Below are positions 1-5,769 of a DNA stretch of 10,040 nt, one piece after another. Below the pieces are notes generated by a model. That model ran no database searches. It was not told the origin of the DNA and saw only the letters and a program-made list of their open reading frames with translations. Each line of letters begins with the position of its first letter. The first letter of the stretch is position 1. The DNA lies in contig JAEXPS010000027.1 of the NCBI GenBank assembly GCA_023438885.1, forward strand, positions 1 to 10,040, in the 5' to 3' direction. The DNA comes from Actinomycetes bacterium (GTDB lineage Bacteria; Actinomycetota; Actinomycetes; Actinomycetales; Cellulomonadaceae). The position numbers and the translations under genes were made by a program.

Positions 1-56
1 ATGCCGTCGAGCTTGGTGTCGAGCTGGATGGCCGTGACGAACTCGCGGGTACCGGC
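1..56 (-). pseudogene. Fragment of a second pnp-like sequence at the window edge
   Basis: Read on the minus strand, this stretch encodes AGTREFVTAIQLDTKLDG, identical to residues 525-542 of the PNPase encoded at 95-2344 (bases 717-772). The two copies match at 50 of 56 bases, and all six differences (positions 21, 30, 33, 45, 48, 51) are silent third-position changes. Similarity stops abruptly at position 57, where the sequence turns into what follows pnp. The fragment is not in frame with the end of pnp or with the putative next start at 93. It could be a piece of a diverged pnp from a relative joined by mis-assembly at a contig end, or a true partial duplication. It cannot be a functional gene as seen here. 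Confidence 0.6.
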
Positions 57-93
57 GCTGCGGGGCGCGGACGAGCGGGAGGGCCAGTGACAC
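1..93 (-). CDS. Possible start of the gene after pnp (perhaps M16 peptidase), cut off or chimeric
   Basis: A GTG at 93-91 lies one base after the pnp stop (TGA, 97-95) and opens a frame that begins VSLALPLVRAPQ and stays open to the window edge (31 codons). In actinobacteria pnp is commonly followed by a zinc peptidase of the M16 (pitrilysin) family, and a short start rich in Leu and Pro is compatible with that. No catalytic motif is in view and no Shine-Dalgarno sequence precedes the GTG, so any translation would rely on coupling to pnp. From base 56 leftward the DNA is pnp-like in another frame, so only about the first 12 codons could belong to such a gene. The peptidase identity is inference from gene order. 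Confidence 0.22.
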   Translation of the reverse strand, partial: MSLALPLVRAPQRRYPRVRHGHPARHQARRH

Positions 94-94
94 G

Positions 95-2344
95 TCAGGC
101 GTCGGCCGGCTGCTCGGCGGACGCCTCGGAAGCCTCCGCCTCGGGGGCCTCGGTCTTCTCCGCCTCGTCGAGCACCGCGTGCAGCGACAGCTTGCCGCGC
201 GGGTCGATCTCGCCGATCTCCACCTGCACCTTCTGACCCACGGCGAGGACGTCTTCGACGTTCTCGACGCGCTTGCCGCCGACCAGCTTGCGGATCTGCG
301 AGATGTGCAGCAGCCCGTCCTTGCCCGGCGAGAGCGAGACGAAGGCGCCGAACGTCGTGGTCTTGACCACGGTGCCGACGAACCGCTCGCCCACCTCGGG
401 CATGTGCGGGTTGGCGATCGCGTTGATCGCGGCCCGCGCCGCCTCGGCCGAGGGGCCGTCGGTCGCGCCGATGTAGACGGTGCCGTCGTCCTCGATGGAG
501 ATGTCGGCGCCGGTCTCCTCCTGGATCTGGTTGATCATCTTGCCCTTGGGGCCGATGACCTCACCGATCTTGTCGACCGGGACCTTGATCGCGATGACGC
601 GCGGGGCGTACGGGCTCATCTCGTCCGGCGTGTCGATGGCCTCGGCGATGACGTCGAGGATCGCCAGGCGGGCCTCCTTGGCCTGCGTCAGCGCGCCGGC
701 CAGGACGCTCGCCGGGATGCCGTCGAGCTTGGTGTCCAGCTGGATCGCGGTGACGAACTCCCGCGTGCCGGCCACCTTGAAGTCCATGTCGCCGAACGCG
801 TCCTCGGCGCCCAGGATGTCGGTGAGCGCGGCGTAGCGGGTCTCACCGTCCACCGTGTCCGAGACGAGGCCCATCGCGATGCCCGCGACGGGGGCGCGCA
901 GCGGCACACCCGCGTTGAGCAGCGACAGCGTCGAGGCGCAGACCGAGCCCATCGACGTGGAGCCGTTGGACCCCAGCGCCTCCGACACCTGCCGGATCGC
1001 GTACGGGAACTCCTCGCGGCTCGGCAGCACCGGCACCAGCGCCCGCTCCGCCAGCGCGCCGTGGCCGATCTCGCGGCGCTTCGGCGAACCGACCCGGCCG
1101 GTCTCACCGGTCGAGTACGGCGGGAAGTTGTAGTGGTGCATGTACCGCTTGCGCGTCTCGGGCGAGAGCGTGTCGAGCTGCTGCTCCATCCGCAGCATGT
1201 TGAGCGTCGTGACGCCGAGGATCTGCGTCTCGCCGCGCTCGAAGAGGGCCGAGCCGTGCACGCGTGGCAGCACCTCGACCTCGGCCGAGAGCTGGCGGAT
1301 GTCGCGCAGCCCACGGCCGTCGATGCGGAAGCCGTCGGTGAGGATGCGCCGGCGGATCAGCTTCTTCTGCACCGACCGGTAGGCGGCGGAGATCTCCTTG
1401 TCACGGCCGGCGAACGCCTCGGCGAGCTCGGCCTTGATCTCGGCCTTGATCTCGTCGATGCGGCTCTCGCGCTCCTGCTTGCCGGCGATCGACAGCGCCT
1501 GCTCCAGGCGTGCCGTCGCGGCGGCCTCGACGGCGGCGTACGCGTCGTCCTGGTAGTCCGGGAAGAGCGGGAACTGCGCGGTCTCCTTGGCGGCCTTGGC
1601 CATCAGATGGGCCTGCGCCTCGCAGAGCACGCGCAGGAACGGCTTGGCGGCCTCGAGGCCCGCGGCCACGACCTCCTCGGTCGGCGTGGTGCCCCCGCCA
1701 CCGTGGATCAGCTCCCAGGTGTTGTCCGGCGCCTCGGCCTCGATCATCGCGATGGCGACGTCGTCACCGACCACGCGGCCGGCGACCACCATGTCGAACG
1801 TCGCGCGCTCACGCTCGGAGTACCGCGGGAACGCGACCCACTGCCCGTCGACCAGGGCGATGCGCGTGGCCGCCACCGGGCCGGAGAACGGCAGGCCGGC
1901 CAGGCTGGTGGAGATCGAGGCGGCGTTGATCGCCAGCACGTCGTACGCGTCGTCCGGGTGGATCGACAGGACGGTGACGACCACCTGGATCTCGTTGCGC
2001 AGCCCCTTGACGAACAGCGGGCGCAGCGGGCGGTCGATCAGCCGGCAGGCGAGGATCGCCTCGGTCGTCGGGCGGCCCTCGCGGCGGAAGAACGAGCCGG
2101 GGATCTTGCCGGCGGCGTACTGCCGCTCCTCGACGTCCACCGTCAGCGGGAAGAAGTCGAACTGCTCCTTGGGCTCCTTGCCGACCGTGGTGGCCGACAG
2201 CAGCATCGTCGTGTCGTCGAGGTACGCCACGGCGGAGCCGGCGGCCTGCTTGGCGATGCGACCCGTCTCGAACCGGACGGTGCGGGTGCCGAAGGAGCCG
2301 TTGTCGATGACGGCCTCGGCGAACTGGATCTCGGGACCCTCCAC
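95..2344 (-). CDS. pnp: Polyribonucleotide nucleotidyltransferase (PNPase)
   Basis: PNPase degrades RNA 3' to 5' by phosphorolysis, releasing nucleoside diphosphates, and can add nucleotides in reverse; it acts in the cytoplasm as a trimer. The 749-residue product has the full domain order: a first RNase PH-like domain (about 14-145, with the FFRREGRPTTEAIL and RLIDRPLRPLF motifs), an all-helical linker (about 240-320), and a second RNase PH domain (about 325-560) holding the catalytic acidic block GDMDFK (Asp519, Asp521). A KH domain follows with its GPKG loop at 598-601, then an S1 domain (about 652-722). The last 20 or so residues are an acidic Glu/Ala tail. The start is GTG at 2344, six bases after a strong AAGGAGG. 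It lies 175 bases downstream of rpsO on the same strand, the classic rpsO-pnp pair. Length and motifs are normal for actinobacteria. Confidence 0.98.
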   Translation of the reverse strand: MEGPEIQFAEAVIDNGSFGTRTVRFETGRIAKQAAGSAVAYLDDTTMLLSATTVGKEPKEQFDFFPLTVDVEERQYAAGKIPGSFFRREGRPTTEAILACRLIDRPLRPLFVKGLRNEIQVVVTVLSIHPDDAYDVLAINAASISTSLAGLPFSGPVAATRIALVDGQWVAFPRYSERERATFDMVVAGRVVGDDVAIAMIEAEAPDNTWELIHGGGGTTPTEEVVAAGLEAAKPFLRVLCEAQAHLMAKAAKETAQFPLFPDYQDDAYAAVEAAATARLEQALSIAGKQERESRIDEIKAEIKAELAEAFAGRDKEISAAYRSVQKKLIRRRILTDGFRIDGRGLRDIRQLSAEVEVLPRVHGSALFERGETQILGVTTLNMLRMEQQLDTLSPETRKRYMHHYNFPPYSTGETGRVGSPKRREIGHGALAERALVPVLPSREEFPYAIRQVSEALGSNGSTSMGSVCASTLSLLNAGVPLRAPVAGIAMGLVSDTVDGETRYAALTDILGAEDAFGDMDFKVAGTREFVTAIQLDTKLDGIPASVLAGALTQAKEARLAILDVIAEAIDTPDEMSPYAPRVIAIKVPVDKIGEVIGPKGKMINQIQEETGADISIEDDGTVYIGATDGPSAEAARAAINAIANPHMPEVGERFVGTVVKTTTFGAFVSLSPGKDGLLHISQIRKLVGGKRVENVEDVLAVGQKVQVEIGEIDPRGKLSLHAVLDEAEKTEAPEAEASEASAEQPADA

Positions 2345-2399
2345 GGGTGCCCTCCTTGTTCTCGAAGGCGCCGGGCGGGCCGCGGCGGTCTTCGATCGA

Positions 2400-2425
2400 G
2401 GCCCACGGACGCCTGTCCGGAGGCC
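2400..2425 (-). promoter_or_regulatory. Stem-loop in the pnp leader
   Basis: The minus-strand RNA can form GGCCUCCGGAC / loop AGGC / GUCCGUGGGCC. This is an 11-position stem with one mismatch and one G-U pair, ending 55 bases before the pnp start. The G-U pair exists only in the minus-strand transcript (it is C-A on the other strand), so the structure belongs to the pnp mRNA. In Escherichia coli a leader hairpin is cut by RNase III and mediates PNPase autocontrol; an equivalent role here is inference. Confidence 0.5.
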
Positions 2426-2479
2426 ACTACCGAGGACCGTACGAACCGGGCCGGCGCGGTGGTGTTGTTGTGACGCAGA

Positions 2480-2511
2480 ACCGGCCCGGACCCCGAGGGG
2501 CCCGAGCCGGT
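2480..2511 (-). terminator. Strong hairpin just after rpsO (terminator/attenuator or processing site)
   Basis: Nine bases after the rpsO stop codon the minus-strand RNA can fold into a 14-pair stem with loop CUCG. Both apparent mismatches on the plus strand become G-U pairs in the minus-strand transcript, which supports function in the rpsO-pnp mRNA. The loop fits the stable YNMG tetraloop class. Only a very short U-rich stretch follows (UUCU), so it may be a leaky terminator, an RNA-stabilising 3' end, or a processing site between rpsO and pnp. No convincing separate pnp promoter could be recognised between this hairpin and pnp. Confidence 0.6.
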
Positions 2512-2519
2512 GGGTCGTG

Positions 2520-2789
2520 CTAGCGGCGCAGACCCAGCCTCTCGATCAGGCTGCGGTAGCGCGCGATGTCGATCTTCTGCAGGTAGCCGAGCAGGCGGCG
2601 GCGCCGCCCGACGAGGAGCAGCAGACCACGACGGCTGTGGTGGTCGTGCTTGTGCTCCTTGAGGTGCTCGGTCAGGTCCTTGATCCGCTGCGTCAGCACC
2701 GCGATCTGGACCTCAGGCGAGCCGGTGTCGCCCTCGTGCGTCGCGTACTCGGTCATGATCGCCTGCTTGGTGGCAGTGTCGAGGGCCAC
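2520..2789 (-). CDS. rpsO: 30S ribosomal protein S15
   Basis: S15 binds the central domain of 16S rRNA early in small-subunit assembly and takes part in an intersubunit bridge. The 89-residue product is full length and carries the family signature from GDTGSPEVQIA (residues 20-30) through the HKHDHHSRRGLL block (about 46-57) to the YLQKIDIARYRSLIERLGLRR-type C terminus. The start is GTG at 2789, preceded by AAAGGAG with four bases of spacing. It is followed by pnp on the same strand after a structured spacer. Upstream lies a 127-base leader with a possible extended -10 box and a perfect small hairpin. In other bacteria S15 represses its own translation through leader RNA; that is possible but unproven here. 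Confidence 0.98.
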   Translation of the reverse strand: MALDTATKQAIMTEYATHEGDTGSPEVQIAVLTQRIKDLTEHLKEHKHDHHSRRGLLLLVGRRRRLLGYLQKIDIARYRSLIERLGLRR

Positions 2790-2855
2790 GGCTCTCCTTT
2801 GTCGTCTTGTTGCGCGGTGCGCCGGGGCATGTCCACCCGGGCTCTCTGGATCCGC

Positions 2856-2871
2856 GGCCGTTCGTACGGCC
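2856..2871 (-). promoter_or_regulatory. Small perfect hairpin in the rpsO leader
   Basis: The minus-strand RNA reads GGCCGU ACGA ACGGCC: six perfect pairs with a four-base loop. It sits about 67 bases upstream of the rpsO start and just downstream of a candidate -10 box, near the likely 5' end of the mRNA. It could stabilise the transcript or take part in S15 feedback; this is inference from position only. Confidence 0.35.
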
Positions 2872-2876
2872 CGACG

Positions 2877-2885
2877 AGTCTACCA
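2877..2885 (-). promoter_or_regulatory. Candidate rpsO promoter, extended -10
   Basis: On the minus strand TGG-TAGACT gives an extended -10 element: TAGACT matches the first, second, fourth and sixth consensus bases, with TG one base upstream of it. No good -35 hexamer is seen 17-18 bases upstream. TAGACT-type boxes are common in actinobacterial housekeeping promoters. Transcription would begin near 2870 and cover rpsO-pnp. Confidence 0.4.
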
Positions 2886-2916
2886 GCCGACACGGTCCCG
2901 CCGGTCCCCCAGACAC

Positions 2917-3819
2917 TCACGCCGCCGACAGGTCGCGCAGCGCGTCCGCGAGCGCTACTGGCGCGTCCTCCTGAATGTTGTGCCCGGCCGAGAGCGTCAC
3001 CACGCGCGCCGCCGGCCGTTCGGCCGCCAGCCGGCTGAGCAGCTCCGGCGTCACCACGCCACGCTCGCCCCGCACCACGTCGACCGGCGCCGGCAGTGCG
3101 CGCAGCACGTCCCAGAGGTGCTCTCCGTCGAGCTCGAGCCGCAACGTCCCAGCGGCGGCGAGTGCGCCGAGGTGATGCGTCCAGACCACCCGGCCGTCGT
3201 CCTGAACCCGGGTGTTGAGGCGCACGGCACGCTCCAGCCGGCGCCGGTCGCCGACAAGGCCGAAGGCCATCGCGTGCTCGACGATCACCTCGCGCGAGGA
3301 GAACGACGGCGGACCGGCGAGGAACGCCGCCACCTGGGCCCCGGACGACGCCGGCAGCGGCACCACGTCGACCAGCAGGATCCGCTCCGCGGGGAGCCCC
3401 TGTGCGGCCAGTTCGAGGGCCGTCAGCCCTCCGAGAGACTGGCCAACGAGAACCGGCGAGGCCACCACGGCACCGGCCGCGAGCGCGGCATCGAGCGCGC
3501 TGCGCACGGGCGCCGCCACCGTCACCGGTGAGTAGTCGCCGTCGGAGCGCCACGGACTGTCGCCGTGACCCGGCAGGTCGAGCGCCAGCGCGTCGACGCC
3601 CCACCGGGCCAGGACCCCGTCCCAGGTGTGCGCGTTGAGCGCCGCGCCGTGCAGCAGCACCACCAGAGCGGGTGCCTCACCCCACCGCAGCGCGCTGAGC
3701 CGGTGCGGCCCGGTGCCGAGCGACACGCGCCGCACCGACGTCGCCGGCGCGGGCAGCCCCAGATCCATCGCCTCGGCCGCGATGGCGGCCATCTCGTCGT
3801 CGGTCGTCTCGCCGGTCAT
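2917..3819 (-). CDS. Alpha/beta hydrolase, substrate unknown
   Basis: This 300-residue protein has the alpha/beta-hydrolase fold pattern: the oxyanion-hole HG at 57-58 (VVLLHGAALNAHTW), the DLPGHGDS strand-turn at 81-88, the nucleophile elbow GQSLGG with Ser128, and a late AGHNIQED block with His280. The segment where the acid usually sits (residues 250-257, RGERGVVT) has no Asp, so the third catalytic residue is uncertain; Glu252 is a candidate. There is no signal peptide or membrane segment, so it is probably cytoplasmic. The start is ATG at 3819, six bases after GGAGGGG. It lies between ribF and rpsO and diverges from the cysteine-rich leader ORF and its regulator gene. Such proteins include esterases, epoxide hydrolases and C-C bond hydrolases; the sequence does not decide which. 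No terminator is seen before rpsO. Confidence 0.85.
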   Translation of the reverse strand: MTGETTDDEMAAIAAEAMDLGLPAPATSVRRVSLGTGPHRLSALRWGEAPALVVLLHGAALNAHTWDGVLARWGVDALALDLPGHGDSPWRSDGDYSPVTVAAPVRSALDAALAAGAVVASPVLVGQSLGGLTALELAAQGLPAERILLVDVVPLPASSGAQVAAFLAGPPSFSSREVIVEHAMAFGLVGDRRRLERAVRLNTRVQDDGRVVWTHHLGALAAAGTLRLELDGEHLWDVLRALPAPVDVVRGERGVVTPELLSRLAAERPAARVVTLSAGHNIQEDAPVALADALRDLSAA

Positions 3820-3860
3820 CGTCGTCCCCTCCGGTGACGTCGAACGCCGGCGTCACGATG

Positions 3861-3875
3861 TCTCGCTTCGTGAGA
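3861..3875. promoter_or_regulatory. Short inverted repeat in the divergent gap
   Basis: TCTCGC-TTC-GTGAGA forms an imperfect 15-base palindrome (TCTC/GAGA arms, inner G-T and C-G pairs) between the hydrolase and regulator genes. It could be an operator for the divergent promoters. Chance occurrence in GC-rich DNA is quite possible. Confidence 0.22.
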
Positions 3876-3911
3876 TTCGGCGGTCGACTCGCTCGCCTCC
3901 GCCGTCGCGGG

Positions 3912-3920
3912 TGCCACACT
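3912..3920 (+). promoter_or_regulatory. Weak candidate extended -10 for a leaderless transcript
   Basis: TGC-CACACT resembles an extended -10 (TG one base ahead; A, A and T at consensus positions two, four and six). It is six bases before the GTG at 3927, so transcription could start at that GTG and produce a leaderless mRNA. The first base is not T and no -35 box is seen, so this is only suggestive. Confidence 0.25.
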
Positions 3921-3926
3921 CGCCCG

Positions 3927-4010
3927 GTGAGCACGCGTCGGAACGCCGCCCCGGCATCCTCGCGCGCCCTGTGCCGAATGTGCATGTCCTGCTGTCCGTG
4001 TCATCGCTGA
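3927..4010 (+). CDS. Cysteine-rich leader peptide, 27 residues, upstream of the OmpR-type regulator
   Basis: A short frame GTG...TGA encodes a 27-residue basic peptide. It begins MSTRRNAAPASS and ends ALCRMCMSCCPCHR, with cysteines at 16, 19, 22, 23 and 25: five in the last twelve residues. Cysteine is rare in the surrounding proteins. The stop is 20 bases before a strong hairpin (4030-4049) and 76 bases before the regulator gene, the layout of a leader-peptide attenuator. No Shine-Dalgarno sequence precedes the GTG, which fits a leaderless mRNA. Leaderless polycysteine short ORFs acting as cysteine-responsive attenuators are known in mycobacteria; applying that role here is inference. An in-frame ATG at 3858 would give a 50-residue version with the same end. 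The start is therefore uncertain, and a chance ORF cannot be excluded. Confidence 0.5.
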   Translation: MSTRRNAAPASSRALCRMCMSCCPCHR

Positions 4011-4029
4011 GCCCGACTCGCTGACCCGC

Positions 4030-4049
4030 GGCCGGCTGCCTCGCCGGCC
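4030..4049 (+). promoter_or_regulatory. Perfect 7-bp hairpin between leader peptide and regulator gene
   Basis: GGCCGGC, loop TGCCTC, GCCGGCC: seven perfect G-C pairs located 20 bases after the leader-peptide stop and 37 bases before the regulator start. No U-run follows, so it is not a textbook intrinsic terminator. In the leader it could be the attenuating or ribosome-responsive structure. Confidence 0.45.
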
Positions 4050-4086
4050 CCTGCCCCGCGCAGGACGACCCCACAGGACTCACACC

Positions 4087-4686
4087 ATGTCGCAGACTGC
4101 CGTTCTCCCCGCCCCCCGCACCCACCTGCACGCCGTCACGGCCCCGCCGACGCCGGCACCGGCGCAGGACCGCCGTGGCTTCGTGCTCCAGGTGGACCTC
4201 TCCGAGGTCGCCGAGGACGACCTCGACGACCTGCTGCGCACCGTGCAGAACCTCGCTGACCTCGCGTCCGAGTGGTTCCCCAACGCGCGCACCAGGGCCG
4301 CCCTCACCGGCGGGGCGGGCACACGTTCCGTTCCGACCGGGCAGGTCGCCTCCCTCCGCGAGCGCCTGCGCGCGGTGCCGGCAACCCCGACCGTGACGAT
4401 CGATCCGCACGCGCGCACGGTCGACGTGGCGGGACGCGCGGTCGAGCTGACGGCCACCGAGCTGGCGCTGCTGGTGCACCTGGCCCGGGCCGGTTCGCAC
4501 GTGGCCAGCCGCCGCCAGCTGCTCGCCTCCGTCTGGGGCGGTCGTGACGTGCCCGACGCGAGCCGCACCGTCGACGTGCACGTGCGCCGGCTGCGTGAGA
4601 AGACCGGCGTCGCCGACCTGATCCTCACCGCGCGCGGCGCGGGCTACCGGATCGCTCCGCGCTACGAGGTCCGCATCCTCGACTGA
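4087..4686 (+). CDS. Orphan OmpR/PhoB-type winged-helix transcriptional regulator
   Basis: The C-terminal half of this 199-residue protein (about 102-190) is an OmpR/PhoB winged-helix DNA-binding domain. It has ELTATELALLVHL at 120-132, ASRRQLLASVWGG at 140-152, the recognition-helix region SRTVDVHVRRLREKTG at 159-174, and the wing hairpin ILTARGAGYRI at 179-189. There is no receiver domain. Instead residues 1-100 hold a Pro/Ala-rich start and an acidic segment (FVLQVDLSEVAEDDLDDLLRT, 32-52), so it is not a normal phosphorylated response regulator. The start is ATG at 4087, eight bases after AGGA. The gene stands alone: its stop is seven bases from the convergent ribF stop. The cysteine-rich mini-ORF and hairpin upstream suggest control by cysteine or thiol supply, which would make sulfur or redox genes plausible targets. 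Targets are otherwise unknown. Confidence 0.88.
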   Translation: MSQTAVLPAPRTHLHAVTAPPTPAPAQDRRGFVLQVDLSEVAEDDLDDLLRTVQNLADLASEWFPNARTRAALTGGAGTRSVPTGQVASLRERLRAVPATPTVTIDPHARTVDVAGRAVELTATELALLVHLARAGSHVASRRQLLASVWGGRDVPDASRTVDVHVRRLREKTGVADLILTARGAGYRIAPRYEVRILD

Positions 4687-4693
4687 GGGCGCG

Positions 4694-5707
4694 TCAGGGC
4701 ACGAGCAGGGCGCGGGTGCGCACGACGTCGTCGGCCATCGCGGCGAGCAGCTCGTCGATCGAGCCGAACCTGGCCATGCCGCGCAGCCGGGCGGTGAACT
4801 CGACCGCGACGTGCTCCTCGTACAGATCCAGGTCGTTCCGGTCGAGCACATGGGCCTCGACCCTGCGCTCCACGCCGTCGAACGTCGGGTTGGTGCCGAC
4901 CGAGATCGCCGCCGGCAGCCGGCGCTCCGGGTCGTCGTCCGCCACCGGCGTGCCGTCCGCGTGGCGCAGGCGCACCAGCCACCCGGCGTAGACGCCGTCG
5001 GCCGGCACCATCCCCGCGAGGTCACCACCGAGGTTCGCGGTGGGGTACCCGAGCTGGCGGCCCCGCGCGTCCCCTCGCACGACGAGTCCGCGTACCCGGT
5101 GCGGACGGCCCAGCACCCGTGCGGCACCCGCGACGTCGCCGGAGGCCAGCAGCTCGCGCGCCCAGGTCGACGACCATCGCCGCCACCGGTGCGCCACCGG
5201 GTCCTGCTCGCCGCCGGAGTCGCCGTCGGCCGCGGGCACCACGTCGTCGACGACGTCGACGCGGAACCCCAGCCGCTCGCCGAGCTCGACCATCGTCGCA
5301 AGGTCGCCGGCGTTGTCGCGCCCGAACCGCACGTCACGCCCGACGACGACGATCCGGGCGCCGAGGGCCTCGACGAGGTAGCGCCGCACGAACTCCTCGG
5401 GGCTCTGCCGCGCGAAGTCCAGCGTGTAGGTGGTGAGCAGCACGGCATCGAGGCCCGTCTGCGCCAGCAGCGCCAGCCGGTCGTCGTCCCCCGTCAGCAA
5501 CGGCGGCGCCACCTGGGGACGGTGCACCTGCGCGGGGTGCGGCGTGAACGTCACGGCGGCCGCCCGCCAGCCCACCGCGCGGGCGTCGGCCACCATGCGG
5601 CGCAGCACGTCGACATGCCCACGGTGCACGCCGTCGAAGTTGCCGATCGTCACCACGGACGGCCCGAAGCCCGCCGGCACCTCGGCCAGATCCCGCCAGA
5701 CCTGCAC
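4694..5707 (-). CDS. ribF: Bifunctional riboflavin kinase / FMN adenylyltransferase (FAD synthetase)
   Basis: This enzyme phosphorylates riboflavin to FMN and then adenylates FMN to FAD in the cytoplasm. From the GTG at 5707 the product has 337 residues, normal for the family. The N-terminal nucleotidyltransferase domain shows GNFDGVHRGH (22-31), FTPHP (54-58), VVGRDVRFGRDNAGD (121-135) and SSTWARELL (179-187). The C-terminal riboflavin kinase domain shows GRQLGYPTANL (216-226), PADGVYAG (235-242) and VGTNPTFDG (270-278), followed by the RRVEAHVLD strand. A hydrophilic Asp/Gly stretch at about 158-177 precedes the SST motif. I chose GTG 5707 because a perfect AAGGAG ends five bases upstream. 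An in-frame ATG at 5773 overlaps the truB stop (ATGA) and would add 22 residues with no family motif. ribF follows truB on the same strand, as is usual, and converges with the OmpR-type regulator gene. Confidence 0.95.
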   Translation of the reverse strand: MQVWRDLAEVPAGFGPSVVTIGNFDGVHRGHVDVLRRMVADARAVGWRAAAVTFTPHPAQVHRPQVAPPLLTGDDDRLALLAQTGLDAVLLTTYTLDFARQSPEEFVRRYLVEALGARIVVVGRDVRFGRDNAGDLATMVELGERLGFRVDVVDDVVPAADGDSGGEQDPVAHRWRRWSSTWARELLASGDVAGAARVLGRPHRVRGLVVRGDARGRQLGYPTANLGGDLAGMVPADGVYAGWLVRLRHADGTPVADDDPERRLPAAISVGTNPTFDGVERRVEAHVLDRNDLDLYEEHVAVEFTARLRGMARFGSIDELLAAMADDVVRTRALLVP

Positions 5708-5769
5708 CAGCACTCCTTGTCGATCGTCGCGCCCTGCCGCCGGACTAGCCTGCCATGCCGCCGGCGCGG

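Noticed and set aside
179..2473. 764-codon plus-strand ORF antisense to pnp
   Set aside because: It mirrors the pnp reading frame and is rich in Arg, Asp, Leu and His, as expected from the complement of GC-rich codons. It has no recognisable domain and pnp on the other strand is certain.
2753..3604. 283-codon minus-strand ORF overlapping the hydrolase and rpsO
   Set aside because: It is the same-strand alternative frame of the hydrolase, Arg/Gly/Ala rich and without motifs. Ser128/His280 and the ribosome site support the other frame.
3853..5448. 531-codon minus-strand ORF across ribF and the regulator
   Set aside because: It runs out of frame through ribF and antisense to the regulator, with low-complexity Arg/Ser/Thr/Ala composition and no motif.
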